64,000 bases of DNA from Parahoeflea alexandrii. GTDB lineage: Bacteria > Pseudomonadota > Alphaproteobacteria > Rhizobiales > Rhizobiaceae. How positions within the stretch are numbered: the first letter of the stretch is position 1; each line of letters starts with the position of its first letter. Where the stretch lies: positions 1,931,809 to 1,995,808 of the forward strand of contig NZ_JAAAML010000001.1 of the NCBI RefSeq assembly GCF_024105735.1, read 5' to 3'. The notes under the pieces were generated by a model that saw nothing but the letters and a program-made list of their open reading frames with translations, searched no databases and was not told the DNA's origin. The translations under genes were made by a program, and so were the position numbers. This document shows, one piece after another, positions 34,185 through 44,608 of this stretch.

Positions 34185-35549
34185 TTATACGCCAAGCGAT
34201 TTCAATTTGCGATGCAGGGCGGACCGCTCCATCCCCACAAATTCCGCTGTCCGCGAGATATTGCCGCCAAAGCGGTTGATCTGAGCGATCAGATAATCAC
34301 GCTCGAACAGTTCGCGGGCTTCCCGCAGGGGAAGCGTCATGATGTGGTTCGAACCGGCAGCCGATGCCTTGGGCAGCATGTCGGAGACATCGTCTGGCAA
34401 CATGTCTGCGCTGATGACGGTCTCGGGACCATCGGAACGGGCCAGGATCATCAATCTTTCCATATAGTTGCGCAACTGCCGGATATTGCCCGGCCAGGTA
34501 TGGGCCTGGATCACCGCCAGCGCATCGTCGCCAATGCGGCGATTGCGGATGCCTGCCTGCTCGGAAATCTGGCGCATGAAGGTATCGACCAAAAACGGAA
34601 TGTCCTCTCGCCGCTCACTGAGCGAGGGCACGCGCACGGGCACCACGGCCAGCCGATGGTAGAGATCCTCGCGGAATTCACCTGCGGCAATCAGTTCCTC
34701 GAGATTGCGCGCGGTCGAGGACAGGATGCGTACATCCACCTTGACCCGCTTGGTGCCGCCTACCCGTTCGAACTGCTGGTCGACCAGCACCCGCAGGATC
34801 TTGCTCTGGGTGCCGCGCGGCATGTCGGCCACTTCATCAAGATAGAGAATGCCGCCATGGGCTTCCTCCAGAGCACCGATCTTGCGCTCGTGGCTTGCAG
34901 CGCTTTCGGTGCCGAACAGCGCGACTTCCATGCGTTCGGGCGTAATCGCCGCCGCATTGAGCACCACGAACGGCCCGCCGGCGCGCGACGACTTGCGATG
35001 GATCAACCGCGCGACCAGTTCCTTGCCGGAGCCGGAAGGGCCGAGAATCATCACCCGGCTGTTGGTGGGAGCAATCTTGTCGATCGACTGCTTGAGCTGG
35101 GAGACGGAGACAGAAGTTCCAATCAGCTCGACCGGATCACCGGAGCGCTTCTTGAGCTCGGTGACCTCCCGCTTGAGGTTCGAGGTCTCGAGCGCGCGCT
35201 CGGCGACAAGCAGCAGGCGGTCGGCCTTGAACGGTTTCTCGATGAAATCATAGGCGCCGCGCTGGATGGCGGACACCGCGGTTTCGATGTTGCCATGGCC
35301 GGAAATCATCACCACCGGAAGATCGGGATAGCGGGCCTTGATCTCGTCAAGCAGCGCCAGCCCATCGAGCCGGCTGCCCTGCAGCCAGATGTCGAGAAAG
35401 ATCAGCCGCGGAACACGGTCGGAAATCGCGGCCAGTGCGGAATCGCTGTCCGCTGCCGTGCGGGTTTCGTGACCTTCATCATCCAGAATGCCGGATACGA
35501 TATCGCGTATGTCGGCTTCGTCATCAACGACCAGAATGTCAGACGCCAT
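34185..35549 (-). CDS. ntrX: Nitrogen/redox response regulator NtrX
   Basis: 454-aa response regulator and partner of the NtrY kinase. The receiver has its phosphorylatable Asp at D53 (FLDIWL). The AAA+ domain has Walker A GPSGSGKE and Walker B LYLDEVADMP. The C-terminal Fis-type helix-turn-helix is SRTAEFVGMERSALHRKLKS. The L1 GAFTGA loop that contacts sigma-54 is missing: the equivalent stretch reads SHERKIGALEE, whereas NtrC in this window has KGAFTGAQ. So NtrX may not be a sigma-54 activator. It overlaps ntrY by 11 bases. Confidence 0.96.
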   Translation of the reverse strand: MASDILVVDDEADIRDIVSGILDDEGHETRTAADSDSALAAISDRVPRLIFLDIWLQGSRLDGLALLDEIKARYPDLPVVMISGHGNIETAVSAIQRGAYDFIEKPFKADRLLLVAERALETSNLKREVTELKKRSGDPVELIGTSVSVSQLKQSIDKIAPTNSRVMILGPSGSGKELVARLIHRKSSRAGGPFVVLNAAAITPERMEVALFGTESAASHERKIGALEEAHGGILYLDEVADMPRGTQSKILRVLVDQQFERVGGTKRVKVDVRILSSTARNLEELIAAGEFREDLYHRLAVVPVRVPSLSERREDIPFLVDTFMRQISEQAGIRNRRIGDDALAVIQAHTWPGNIRQLRNYMERLMILARSDGPETVISADMLPDDVSDMLPKASAAGSNHIMTLPLREARELFERDYLIAQINRFGGNISRTAEFVGMERSALHRKLKSLGV

Positions 35550-37878
35550 CTGCCGGCTCCCTTTCGTTTTCTTCTTGTTCTTCGCTGATTTGCGCGTCCA
35601 CCGGTAAGCGGACCGTTATCATCGCACCCCTGCCCTCGTCGACATCGGCCGGTGCGTCGCGCAACTGGATCGTACCGCCATGATCATCAATGATCTTCTT
35701 GACGATGGCGAGGCCGAGGCCGGTGCCCTTGTCGCGCATGGTCATGTAGGGCTCAAGCAGCCTGTGGCGGTTTTCACCTGGCAGACCCCGGCCATTGTCG
35801 ATGATGTCAATCACGTATTCGCGTTCATCCGGAGACAGCGACGCCCGCAAGATGATGATCTTGCCCGAGCGCTCCTGATCGGACGGAACGGCGTCGATTG
35901 CTTCGGTGGCGTTCTTGACGAGATTGCCGAAGGCCTGACCCAGCATGCGCGGGTCGAACTCGCCTTCGAGCGGAAAGTCCGGAAATTCATTGCTGAAATC
36001 GATGTCGGAGCGGCTGACCTCGCGCAGGAACGCCGCGTCCTTGAGGATGTCGCGCAGGTCCGTGCGTACTTTCGACGGCTTGGGCATGCGTGCAAAGGAC
36101 GAGAACTCGTCCACCATCCGGCCGATATCCTCAACCTGGCGGACAATCGTGTTGGTGCATTGGTCGAAGACGGCGCGGTCTTCGTCGGGGATCTGCTTGC
36201 CGTAGCGGCGACGAATTCTCTCTGCCGAAAGCTGAATCGGCGTCAGTGGATTCTTGATCTCGTGCGCAATCCGCCGGGCGACATCGGCCCAGGCCGTCGA
36301 GCGCTGGGCAATCACCAGGTCAGTAATGTCGTCAAGGGTAACGACAAAGGATTCAAGCCCGTCATGGCTTTCCTCACGGGTCACCTTGACGTTGAGTGTC
36401 CGCTCCTTGCCTGCCCGGTTCAGCGTGACCTGAGCGATGGCAGCGGTTCGCGGTCGCATCGAGGCCTCAGCCATGACGGTTTCGAACTCCGGCGCCAACT
36501 GGGTGAAATGATGGTCTATGACCTCGGCTTCGCCGCCGCCAAGGATCTCGCAGGCCGAGCGGTTGGCGATGGTGACCGCGCCATTGTGATCGACCCCGAC
36601 GACACCGGCGGACACACCCGACAACACCGCTTCGGTAAAGCGCCTGCGGTCGTCGATCTGGTCCTTGGCCGACAGGATCTCGTCGCGCTGGGTGCGGATC
36701 TGCACGATCATGTTGTTGAAGGTCTGCGCCAGCGACCCGACATCGCCATCGGAGGCGTGCACCGGCACGACCACATCGAGATTGCCGCTTGCGACATCGT
36801 CGGAGGCGCCGATCAGCACGCGGATCGGTCGCACCAGTCGATCAGCCACTGCGATCGCGGTCCAGATTGCCGACAGCAGCACGATAAGGGCAAAACCCAG
36901 GTAAAGAATGCCGAAGGCGAGCTGCAGCGATGTTCTGCCCTCCTCCAGGGTCTGATACTCCTGCGTTGCCTCTTCCATCAGCCGCATCGACCGCATCACC
37001 TCGGGATCGACAACGCGCACGGTGTAGAGCAATGCACCGCTGATCTGCTGCAGCGGCATCAAGGCGCCGACCAGATTGGTCACGCCGGGTGGAATCAGCG
37101 TCGGCTGCCCCTTGACCGCATCCCTGAGAGCCTGTTCGGGCACGGCCGGAAGCGGCCGCTCGGTTTCAATATCGGCCTGAACGATGACACTGCCGTCCTG
37201 ACGAACCAGAAACGCCCCCAAGAGACCGCGTCCAGTTGCCTGCCGCGTCATGAACTGGGTGAAGCCCACCCGGTCGAGTGAATAGAGCGAGCGGGCGTTG
37301 TCGAGATCATTGGCCATCGACACCGTCTGGCCCTGCAGGAAGCGCGCATTTTCCAGCACATAGGCCTGCGCCACCGAGAGCGACGAATTGACGATGGATT
37401 TGGTACGGATCGAAAACCAGCGGTCGAGCCCGACATCAAGGGTAATCGAAGCGACTATGGCGACCAGAATGGCGGGCAGGATCGCCACGATCGAGAACAG
37501 GCCGACCACGCGGATGTGCAGTTTGGCTGCGGCCTTGCCCCTGCGTCGCGCCCTGAGCAGCGATCGGATTTCGAGGAACACCAGCGTTACAAGGCCGATG
37601 ACGAAGACAAGGTTGATCACCACGGCGGCGAGAACCACCTGGTCCACCGGCTCGATCGGGGTCAGTCCGAGAAGGATCGCAAAGGAAACAAGGGCACTCA
37701 GGAATGCCGAGACGACGAGTGCGATCCCGGGAAGCGTGAACAGGTTGCGCCGTCCCGGTGCCTGACCTTCACCGGCCTGACCATCCGGGCTTGCCGGGTC
37801 CATCGATGAACCGGCGGCATCGCGCTTGCTGTGGGCCATGCCGGCATCGGCCGGTCCGGTCGCGGTGTCGATTGCCAT
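35539..37878 (-). CDS. ntrY: Sensor histidine kinase NtrY
   Basis: 779-aa membrane sensor kinase. N-terminal transmembrane segments surround an extracytoplasmic region. HAMP (about 345-395) and PAS domains follow, then HisKA with [19 protein letters not shown] (His phosphoacceptor) and HATPase with N, G1 and G2 boxes (NAVKNATEAI-like NLVKNATEAI, DNGRGLPG, GTGLGLAIV). NtrY phosphorylates NtrX and in some species senses redox or nitrogen status. The ATG at 37878 is preferred to a TTG at 37926. It overlaps ntrX. Confidence 0.95.
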   Translation of the reverse strand: MAIDTATGPADAGMAHSKRDAAGSSMDPASPDGQAGEGQAPGRRNLFTLPGIALVVSAFLSALVSFAILLGLTPIEPVDQVVLAAVVINLVFVIGLVTLVFLEIRSLLRARRRGKAAAKLHIRVVGLFSIVAILPAILVAIVASITLDVGLDRWFSIRTKSIVNSSLSVAQAYVLENARFLQGQTVSMANDLDNARSLYSLDRVGFTQFMTRQATGRGLLGAFLVRQDGSVIVQADIETERPLPAVPEQALRDAVKGQPTLIPPGVTNLVGALMPLQQISGALLYTVRVVDPEVMRSMRLMEEATQEYQTLEEGRTSLQLAFGILYLGFALIVLLSAIWTAIAVADRLVRPIRVLIGASDDVASGNLDVVVPVHASDGDVGSLAQTFNNMIVQIRTQRDEILSAKDQIDDRRRFTEAVLSGVSAGVVGVDHNGAVTIANRSACEILGGGEAEVIDHHFTQLAPEFETVMAEASMRPRTAAIAQVTLNRAGKERTLNVKVTREESHDGLESFVVTLDDITDLVIAQRSTAWADVARRIAHEIKNPLTPIQLSAERIRRRYGKQIPDEDRAVFDQCTNTIVRQVEDIGRMVDEFSSFARMPKPSKVRTDLRDILKDAAFLREVSRSDIDFSNEFPDFPLEGEFDPRMLGQAFGNLVKNATEAIDAVPSDQERSGKIIILRASLSPDEREYVIDIIDNGRGLPGENRHRLLEPYMTMRDKGTGLGLAIVKKIIDDHGGTIQLRDAPADVDEGRGAMITVRLPVDAQISEEQEENEREPADGV

Positions 37879-37997
37879 GTGTTGCGTGCCATCCCAATTG
37901 CGCTCGAACCCAACCGTTGCGAACAAGCAACAGAATGTGGCGAAAATGCAACTTCAGGGCAAGGCGTGTCAAGCGGTGCCGGTGGCGATCGGGAAAA

Positions 37998-39449
37998 TCA
38001 GACCGGGCGCGGAGAGCGGTAGACCGTGACGCCGAGTTCGCGGATTTTCTTGCGCAGCGTGTTGCGGTTGAGGCCGAGCAGATCAGCGGCCTTGATCTGG
38101 TTGCCTCGCGTCGCGGTCAGCGCGGCAAGAATCAGCGGATACTCTACCTCCTCCAGCACGCGCTGGTACAAGCCGGAAGGTGGCAGATCCTCGCCGAACC
38201 CGGCGAAATACCGGCGCATGTTTTCTTCCACCGACTGGGCGATTGTTGCCGGGCCCATTGAAGTCGACCCTTGCGGCGAGGCCGGTTCAGGCGATTCGAT
38301 ACGGAGCTCATTGTCGATAATTTCGCGGGTGATCACGTCCTGCGGGTAGAGTGCCATGACGCGGCGGACGACGTTTTCGAGTTCACGCACGTTGCCAGGC
38401 CAGGGGTAAGCCTTGAGCAATTCCAAGGCTTCGCCGTCGAACCGCTTTGCGTCGAGCCCTTCGCCAACCGCATGGCGGACGAAATGACGGACGAGATCCG
38501 GCACATCCTCGGCCCGGTCCCTCAGAGCGGGGAGCCGCAGGGGAACAACGTTGAGACGATAGTAAAGATCCTCACGGAAAAGGCCCTGGTTGATCAGGAT
38601 CTTGAGGTCCTTGTTGGTGGCAGCGACGATCCGCACATCGGTCTTGATCGGCGTGCGACCGCCAACGGTGGTGTATTCCCCCTGCTGCAGCACGCGCAGA
38701 AGCCTTGTTTGCGCATCCATCGGCATGTCGCCGATCTCGTCAAGGAAAAGGGTACCGCCTTCCGCCTGCTCGAAACGGCCGGTGGACTTGTTCTGGGCAC
38801 CGGTAAAGGCGCCCTTCTCATGTCCGAACAGCTCCGATTCGATCAGGTCGCGCGGGATGGCCGCCATGTTGATGGCAACGAACGGGCCGTTGCGGCGCTT
38901 GCCATAGTCATGCAACGCGCGCGCAACCAGTTCCTTGCCGGTACCGGATTCACCGGTGATCATCAGCGTCAGATCTGTCTGCATCAACCGGGCCAGAACC
39001 CGGTAGATTTCCTGCATGGCGGCCGAACGGCCGACCAGCGGCATGCCCTCGGTGGTTTCCTCGGGCTGGGCTGCCAGCTTGCGCGGCTCTGACAGCGCCC
39101 GGCCGATGGTGCCGATCATCTCGGTCAGGTCGAACGGTTTGGGCAGGTAATCATAGGCGCCGCCTTCCGACGCCTTGATCGCTGTCATAAAGGTGTTTTG
39201 CGCGCTCATCACCAGCACCGGCAGATCCGGGCGGGCGCGGCGGATGCGCGGCAGCATGTCGAAGGCGTTCTCATCGGGCATCACCACATCGGTGATGACG
39301 AGATCGCCATCGCCGGCAGACACCCAGCGCCACAGCGTCGCAGCATTGGAGGTAATGCGCACATCGTAGCCTGCGCGGGTCAGTGCCTGGTTGAGAACGG
39401 TGCGGATGGCCGCGTCATCGTCTGCTACAAGAATGGTCGCTTTGCCCAT
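37998..39449 (-). CDS. ntrC: Nitrogen regulation response regulator NtrC
   Basis: 483-aa sigma-54 activator for nitrogen limitation. The receiver Asp is D54 (ITDVVMPD). The AAA+ core has Walker [12 protein letters not shown], an intact GAFTGA loop, Walker [13 protein letters not shown] and the [15 protein letters not shown] segment. The Fis-type C-terminus is [19 protein letters not shown]. Together with NtrB it controls glutamine synthetase, amt and nif genes. It is 4 bp after ntrB and 119 bp before ntrY on the same strand. Confidence 0.98.
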   Translation of the reverse strand: MGKATILVADDDAAIRTVLNQALTRAGYDVRITSNAATLWRWVSAGDGDLVITDVVMPDENAFDMLPRIRRARPDLPVLVMSAQNTFMTAIKASEGGAYDYLPKPFDLTEMIGTIGRALSEPRKLAAQPEETTEGMPLVGRSAAMQEIYRVLARLMQTDLTLMITGESGTGKELVARALHDYGKRRNGPFVAINMAAIPRDLIESELFGHEKGAFTGAQNKSTGRFEQAEGGTLFLDEIGDMPMDAQTRLLRVLQQGEYTTVGGRTPIKTDVRIVAATNKDLKILINQGLFREDLYYRLNVVPLRLPALRDRAEDVPDLVRHFVRHAVGEGLDAKRFDGEALELLKAYPWPGNVRELENVVRRVMALYPQDVITREIIDNELRIESPEPASPQGSTSMGPATIAQSVEENMRRYFAGFGEDLPPSGLYQRVLEEVEYPLILAALTATRGNQIKAADLLGLNRNTLRKKIRELGVTVYRSPRPV

Positions 39450-39453
39450 CGGT

Positions 39454-40617
39454 TCAGTCCTTTTCTCCGGGCACGCTGCCCTCGGCAGAAGACAACGGCT
39501 TTGGTGGCCGGCCGTCGGGCGAAACCGGCATCAGTATGCGGAAGGTGGTCTTGCGGCCCTGGCTGTCGCATTCGACGATGCCGCCATGTCCGCCAACAAT
39601 TTTCGCGACCAGGGCAAGTCCCAGTCCGGATCCGTTGGTCTTGGTGGTGATGAACGGGTCAAACAGGTGCGAGACCAGGTCGGCCGGTACGCCGGGGCCA
39701 TTGTCCTGAACGCAGAATTCGAGCGGCAACGAGACTTTTTCGCGAGTTCCCGCCACGGACAGCTTGATCCCCGGACGATAGGCCGTGGTCAGGACGATCT
39801 CACCCTCAGGATCCTCGCCGATGGCTTCGGCGGCGTTCTTGACCAGGTTGAGGAAGACCTGAACCAGCTGGTCGCGATTGGCATAGACCGAAGGCAGCGA
39901 CGGATCGTAGAGCTCGACGAACCTGATCTTGCGGGCAAACCCCGCCTTGGCAACCGCCTTGACGTGATCAAGCACGGAATGGATGTTCACCGGAACCCGG
40001 TCGACCGGACGCTCGTCGGAGAAAATCTCCATGCGATCAACAAGCGAGACGATACGGTCGGTCTCGTCGCGGATCAGCCGGGCCAGCGCGCGGTCCTCGT
40101 CACCCACCGACATTTCGAGCAGCTGGGCTGCGCCGCGAATGCCCGACAGCGGGTTCTTGATCTCGTGCGCCAGCATCGACGCAAGACCAGTCACCGAGCG
40201 TGCGGCGGCACGATGGGTGAGCTGGCGGTCGATCTTGTCCGCCATCGAACGTTCCTGGAAGACCACCACGACATTTCCGGGCAGGCCCGCGACCGGCGCG
40301 ACATAAAGATCGACCAGCTTGTCGCTGCCAAGGCGGGGTGAACTGAGATCGACCCGGTATTCGTTGACCGCCGCACGGCGCTCGCGCACCTGTTCGATGA
40401 GTTCGAGCAGCGGGCTTCCAAACGGGATAAACGCGTCGAGCTTGTGCCGGCCGAGATGAGCGGCGCTGGCTGCAAAGAAGGATTCAGCCTCCCAATTGGC
40501 GAAACAGACAACGCTGTTGGCGTCAACCATGATCACCGGGTGCTGAATGGCGTTGAGCACCATGCTGGCGGTGTCCGCTTCAATCGTGGCAACCTGATCG
40601 GCAAGCTTTTCACTCAC
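39454..40617 (-). CDS. ntrB: Nitrogen regulation sensor kinase NtrB
   Basis: 387-aa soluble sensor kinase. It has an N-terminal PAS domain ([20 protein letters not shown]) and His[20 protein letters not shown] with the phosphorylated His. The HATPase has [17 protein letters not shown] and GSGLGLALV boxes. PII protein controls whether it acts as kinase or phosphatase on NtrC. Its ATG overlaps dusB by 4 bases, so dusB-ntrB-ntrC form one unit, as in the classical nifR3-ntrBC operon. Confidence 0.97.
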   Translation of the reverse strand: MSEKLADQVATIEADTASMVLNAIQHPVIMVDANSVVCFANWEAESFFAASAAHLGRHKLDAFIPFGSPLLELIEQVRERRAAVNEYRVDLSSPRLGSDKLVDLYVAPVAGLPGNVVVVFQERSMADKIDRQLTHRAAARSVTGLASMLAHEIKNPLSGIRGAAQLLEMSVGDEDRALARLIRDETDRIVSLVDRMEIFSDERPVDRVPVNIHSVLDHVKAVAKAGFARKIRFVELYDPSLPSVYANRDQLVQVFLNLVKNAAEAIGEDPEGEIVLTTAYRPGIKLSVAGTREKVSLPLEFCVQDNGPGVPADLVSHLFDPFITTKTNGSGLGLALVAKIVGGHGGIVECDSQGRKTTFRILMPVSPDGRPPKPLSSAEGSVPGEKD

Positions 40618-41630
40618 GCGGCACTCTCCATCAGCGAGGGTGAACTGACTGCGGCATCGAGCACCTCGGCGAAGATCCCCTGAACCTCATCGGCGCTATC
40701 GGACGTCATCAGCCTGACCTTCCGCGAAGCCGGCGTTTGTGGCGCCAGTGTTTCCAGATACCAGCCGATATGCTTGCGGGCGTGGCGGACCCCGACATCT
40801 TCGCCGTAATGGCTGATCATCATTCCGTAATGCTCAAGAGCCACGGCATTGCGTGCCGCACGATCCACAGGAACGTCGGCCGATCCGGCGAGTTCGCCGC
40901 AAATCCACGGCTGGCCCTGCGCGGCGCGTCCGACCATCACCGCATCGGCGCCGGAGCGGCGCAGGCACTCATCGATATCGGCGCGTGAGGTCACATCGCC
41001 ATTGGCGATCAACGGGACAGCAACCGCCTCACGGACGCGGGCGATGGCATCCCAATCGGCAGAGCCCTTGTAAAACTGCATGCGGGTGCGACCATGAATG
41101 GTGATCATTTTCACGCCGGCTGCTTCAGCCCGGGCGGCGATCAACGGCGCATTGAGGTTGTCGTGATCCCAACCGAGCCGCATCTTGAGGGTCACGGGCA
41201 CCGAGACCGCGTTCACCGTGGCTTCTATCAACCCGAGCGCGTGATCGGGATCGCGCATCAGCGCCGATCCCGAATAGCCGCCCGTCACCTTTTTGGCGGG
41301 GCACCCCATGTTGATGTCGATCATCGCTGCACCGCTGGCTTCGGCAATCCTTGCGGCTTCGGCCATCCAGCGGGCTTCGCGGCCTGCGAGCTGCACCACA
41401 TGAGGATCGATACCATCGCCACGCAGCCGGGCGAGCGATTCGCGGTTGTCGGTCACCAGTTCCCGGCTCGCCACCATCTCGGTGAAGACCAGTCCTGCCC
41501 CGTGCCGCCAGGCCAATTGCCTGAATGGCAGGTCGGAAATACCGGACAACGGCGCCAGAAACACGCGGTTCCTGGCGGTCACCGGCCCGATCTCAAGTGG
41601 CTGGCTGAGTGTAGGCTGACTATTTTGCAT
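40614..41630 (-). CDS. dusB: tRNA dihydrouridine synthase DusB (NifR3)
   Basis: 338-aa FMN enzyme that reduces uridine in the tRNA D-loop. TIM-barrel motifs are [34 protein letters not shown] with the catalytic Cys, and LKMRLGWD. It is historically called nifR3 and is the first gene of the ntr operon in rhizobia, as here (4-bp overlap with ntrB). The ATG at 41630 follows a short, A+T-richer divergent promoter region shared with ispF. Confidence 0.97.
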   Translation of the reverse strand: MQNSQPTLSQPLEIGPVTARNRVFLAPLSGISDLPFRQLAWRHGAGLVFTEMVASRELVTDNRESLARLRGDGIDPHVVQLAGREARWMAEAARIAEASGAAMIDINMGCPAKKVTGGYSGSALMRDPDHALGLIEATVNAVSVPVTLKMRLGWDHDNLNAPLIAARAEAAGVKMITIHGRTRMQFYKGSADWDAIARVREAVAVPLIANGDVTSRADIDECLRRSGADAVMVGRAAQGQPWICGELAGSADVPVDRAARNAVALEHYGMMISHYGEDVGVRHARKHIGWYLETLAPQTPASRKVRLMTSDSADEVQGIFAEVLDAAVSSPSLMESAA

Positions 41631-41807
41631 GCGTACAGTGCAACTTTCTTTGTTGCCGCTTTTTTAGACAAATATGCCGGGATTGCCAAGGCGAATTCAC
41701 TCGCCAGTCGAGAAAAATGCAAAAGATCTTTTTTCCGGTTAACGCAAGCCCTAAACACGAGACAACGCAAGCATCCGCCACCGCCCCATACGCCGGAGAA
41801 AACTGAC

Positions 41808-42329
41808 ATGGTCACCGAAACGAGCGCACTTCCCTCCCTGCCAGATGTGCGTACCGGCAATGGCTATGACGTGCACCGGCTGGTTCCGGGCGCTTTCGTG
41901 ACGTTGTGCGGCGTGGAAATCCCGCATGATCAACGCCTCGACGGCCATTCCGACGCAGATGTGGGGCTGCATGCGCTGACCGATGCCTTGCTGGCGACCT
42001 GCGGCGCGGGCGATATCGGCGATCATTTTCCGCCATCGGATCCGCAATGGCGCGGCGCGGCCTCGGAGATCTTTCTCGCGCACGCGGCAAGCATCGTCCG
42101 CGAGGCCGGCGGCGTGATCATGAATGCGGATGTTTCCCTGATCGCCGAAGCCCCGAAGATCGGTCCGCACCGGCTCGAGATGCGACAGGCACTAGCCCGC
42201 ATTCTCGGCATTTCGCTTGAGCGCTGCTCGGTGAAGGCGACCACCAACGAGATGATCGGCTTCATCGGCCGCCGGGAAGGCATCGCCGCGATCGCCACAG
42301 CCACCGTGGTTTTTGGGGAGCGGACATGA
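41808..42329 (+). CDS. ispF: 2-C-methyl-D-erythritol 2,4-cyclodiphosphate synthase
   Basis: 173-aa MEP-pathway enzyme forming MEcPP for isoprenoid synthesis. The zinc ligands are D21 and H23 in NGYDVHR and H55 in GLHALTDA. The CDP-ME2P binding loops ([24 protein letters not shown]) are present. The ATG at 41808 has GGAG about 9 bases upstream. Most rhizobia carry a fused IspDF here, but only about 177 bp separate this gene from dusB, so no IspD domain is encoded. It overlaps cinA by 4 bases. Confidence 0.95.
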   Translation: MVTETSALPSLPDVRTGNGYDVHRLVPGAFVTLCGVEIPHDQRLDGHSDADVGLHALTDALLATCGAGDIGDHFPPSDPQWRGAASEIFLAHAASIVREAGGVIMNADVSLIAEAPKIGPHRLEMRQALARILGISLERCSVKATTNEMIGFIGRREGIAAIATATVVFGERT

Positions 42330-42880
42330 ACACGCCAGAAGAACTGGACGAGCTACGCATGGAATGCCGCAACCTGGCGCAGCAGATCATCGATACCTTC
42401 CCGGAGAACAAGGCGATGGTGGCGACGGCGGAATCCTGTACCGGCGGATTGATTGCCGGCGCAATCACCGACATTGCCGGTTCTTCGACGGTGTTCGACC
42501 GGGGGTTCGTCACCTACTCGAACGAGGCCAAGCAGGACATGCTGGGCGTCCGCGAAACCACACTCGCAGCCTTCGGTGCGGTCTCGGCGCAGGTGGCAAC
42601 CGAAATGGTGCTTGGCGCCCGGCGCAAATCGCGGGCGGATTTCGCGGTCTCGGTGACCGGCGTTGCCGGCCCCGGCGGCGGCTCGCCGCAAAAACCTGTC
42701 GGACTGGTGTGGATGGGATTGTCAGGCCCGGGTGATCTGACCAGCGCCGTCGAATTGCGCTGGAACCCGGAGTGGAGCCGGGACATGATCCGCGCCGCCA
42801 CGGTCCGCGCGGCACTCGAAGCCTTGCTGGGCCGCGCCGCCCTCGCTCGGCGTCCTCAGGACACCCCGACTTCTCCATAG
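42326..42880 (+). CDS. CinA C-terminal-domain protein (NMN amidohydrolase type)
   Basis: 184-aa protein made only of the CinA C-terminal domain, which in characterised relatives (PncC) deamidates nicotinamide mononucleotide. The family block [21 protein letters not shown] at the N-terminus holds the active Ser and Cys region. [11 protein letters not shown] lies in the middle. The start overlaps ispF by 4 bases. The 3' end overlaps the convergent RatA-like gene by 25 bases, so both coding ends are shared on opposite strands. Confidence 0.93.
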   Translation: MNTPEELDELRMECRNLAQQIIDTFPENKAMVATAESCTGGLIAGAITDIAGSSTVFDRGFVTYSNEAKQDMLGVRETTLAAFGAVSAQVATEMVLGARRKSRADFAVSVTGVAGPGGGSPQKPVGLVWMGLSGPGDLTSAVELRWNPEWSRDMIRAATVRAALEALLGRAALARRPQDTPTSP

Positions 42881-43317
42881 ATCTCGCGGGCCCGTTTTTC
42901 GAAGGCCTCGGCGAACATGCGGAAGGCGCGATCGAACATTGACCCCATCAGGGCGCCCAGCATCCTGCTCTTGAACTCGTAATCAATGAAGAAGCAGACT
43001 TCGCAGCCGCCGTTGTCGCGCGGCTCGAAACGCCATTCATTGGTGAGGTACTTGAACGGGCCGTCGAGATACTTGACGTCGATCGCCAATTCCTCGGCCT
43101 TGAGCAGCACCTGGCTGGTGAACGTCTCGCGGATTGCCTTGTAGCCCACCGTCATGTCGGCGATCAGAAGCGTCTTGCCGTCACGCTCCTTGCGCGACCG
43201 GACGGTGAGCGCCTCACACAGCGGCAGGAACTCGGGATACTGCTCGACATCGGCCACCAGATCGAACATCTGGCGCGGTGAATGAGGGACAGGGCGGGAG
43301 GTTTTGTAGGTTGGCAT
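42856..43317 (-). CDS. RatA/COQ10-type START-domain protein
   Basis: 153-aa polyketide-cyclase/START-like protein similar to COQ10 (ubiquinone-binding) and RatA. The family start is MPTYKTSRPVPHSPRQMFDLVADVEQYPEFLPLC. The start is the ATG at 43317, 5 bp after lipA, so it is translated with lipA. Longer in-frame starts to 43386 run inside lipA. It probably carries ubiquinone to the respiratory chain, as COQ10 does, or binds ribosomes as RatA does. Sequence alone does not decide. Confidence 0.9.
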   Translation of the reverse strand: MPTYKTSRPVPHSPRQMFDLVADVEQYPEFLPLCEALTVRSRKERDGKTLLIADMTVGYKAIRETFTSQVLLKAEELAIDVKYLDGPFKYLTNEWRFEPRDNGGCEVCFFIDYEFKSRMLGALMGSMFDRAFRMFAEAFEKRAREIYGEVGVS

Positions 43318-43321
43318 GGTA

Positions 43322-44299
43322 TCAGTTGTGGGTGTCCGCAGCTGCCATGCGCGCATCCCGGTTGGCCTTGAGCCGGGCGAAATCATCGCCGGCGTGGTGC
43401 GACGAACGTGTCAGCGGGCTTGAAGAGACCATCAGGAAGCCCTTGGTGTAGGCGATCTTCTCGTAGCTCCTGAATTCCTCGGGGGTAATGTAGCTCATGA
43501 CCTCGTGGTGCTTGCGCGTCGGCTGCAGGTACTGCCCGATTGTCATGAAATCGACGTCGGCGGAGCGCAGATCGTCCATCAGTTGCAGCACTTCGTTACG
43601 CTCTTCACCCAGGCCGACCATGATGCCGGACTTTGTGAACATGGTCGGGTCGAGCTCCTTGACCCGCTGCAGAAGCCTCAGCGAATGGAAATAGCGCGCG
43701 CCGGGACGGACGGTGAGATAGTTGCCGGGCACGGTCTCAAGATTGTGGTTGAAGACGTCGGGCTTGGCCGCAACGACGCGTTCGAGCGCGCCAGGCTTGC
43801 GCAGGAAATCGGGCGTCAGGATTTCGATGGTGGTTTCCGGCGACGCGGCACGGATAGCCCAGATCACCTTCTCGAAGTGCTCGGCACCGCCGTCATCGAG
43901 GTCGTCGCGGTCGACCGAGGTGATGACAACGTGCATCAACCCCATCTCGCGAACCGCCTTGGCGACGTTTTCCGGCTCGTTCATATCCAGCGCGTTCGGT
44001 TTGCCGGTGATGACGTTGCAGAAGGCGCAGGCGCGGGTGCAGATCTCGCCCATGATCATGAAGGTGGCGTGCTTCTTGTCCCAGCATTCGCCGATATTGG
44101 GGCAGCCGGCTTCCTCGCAGACGGTGACGAGGTTGTGCTCCTTCACAATCGAGCGGGTTTCCTGATACCCCTTTGAAGTGGGCGCCTTGACCCGGATCCA
44201 TTCCGGCTTGCGCTTGACCTCGGTATCGGGCCGGTTCTGCTTTTCCGGATGCCGGACGCGCTTTGCGACCGGTGTTGTGGCGTCGAGAATGGTGACCAT
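43322..44299 (-). CDS. lipA: Lipoyl synthase
   Basis: 325-aa radical-SAM enzyme that inserts sulfur into octanoyl chains on the lipoyl domains. Auxiliary cluster cysteines are C61, C66 and C72 ([12 protein letters not shown]). The radical-SAM CxxxCxxC is C87, C91, C94 (CTRACAFC). The C-terminal [10 protein letters not shown] carries the Ser ligand of the auxiliary cluster (RSSYHA in others). Being in the same cluster as the lipoylated PDH subunits, it supplies their cofactor. Confidence 0.98.
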   Translation of the reverse strand: MVTILDATTPVAKRVRHPEKQNRPDTEVKRKPEWIRVKAPTSKGYQETRSIVKEHNLVTVCEEAGCPNIGECWDKKHATFMIMGEICTRACAFCNVITGKPNALDMNEPENVAKAVREMGLMHVVITSVDRDDLDDGGAEHFEKVIWAIRAASPETTIEILTPDFLRKPGALERVVAAKPDVFNHNLETVPGNYLTVRPGARYFHSLRLLQRVKELDPTMFTKSGIMVGLGEERNEVLQLMDDLRSADVDFMTIGQYLQPTRKHHEVMSYITPEEFRSYEKIAYTKGFLMVSSSPLTRSSHHAGDDFARLKANRDARMAAADTHN

Positions 44300-44326
44300 G
44301 ATGCGGTCCTTTATCTTTCGTGTGTT

Positions 44327-44608
44327 TCAGCCGCGCTTCGAGCGGCCGAAGAGCCAGAGGATGAGGATGGCGCCGAGGATGGCGACGACCAGGTTTCCGG
44401 CAAAACCGTAATAGTTGATGTCGAGCACACCGGCGAGCGCGCTGCCGACAAAGGAGCCGGCGATGCCGACCAGCATGTTGGTCAACAGTCCGTGGTCGCG
44501 GTTCATAGCCCGTTCGGCGACATAGCCGGCGATCAGGCCGACCAGCAGCAGGCCGAAAAAGCCCAGGCCCGGCATTGCCATGAATCCCATCTGGTATTCC
44601 ATTATCAC
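44327..44608 (-). CDS. GlsB/YeaQ/YmgE-family small membrane protein
   Basis: 93-aa transglycosylase-associated protein-family membrane protein with three hydrophobic segments and a short basic tail (GRSKRG). The conserved GLLLVGLIAGYVAE and TNMLVGIAGSFVGSALAG segments are clear. The start is a GTG at 44608, overlapping the previous gene by 4 bases (GTGA), or an ATG at 44602. Family members respond to osmotic or acid stress in enterics; the role here is unknown. Confidence 0.85.
   Translation of the reverse strand: MIMEYQMGFMAMPGLGFFGLLLVGLIAGYVAERAMNRDHGLLTNMLVGIAGSFVGSALAGVLDINYYGFAGNLVVAILGAILILWLFGRSKRG

Noticed and set aside
41094-41807. Apparent N-terminal extension of ispF that would make a 411-aa protein like IspDF
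   Set aside because: It runs over the antisense strand of dusB and has no nucleotidyltransferase motif. The true ispF starts at 41808 with a ribosome site.
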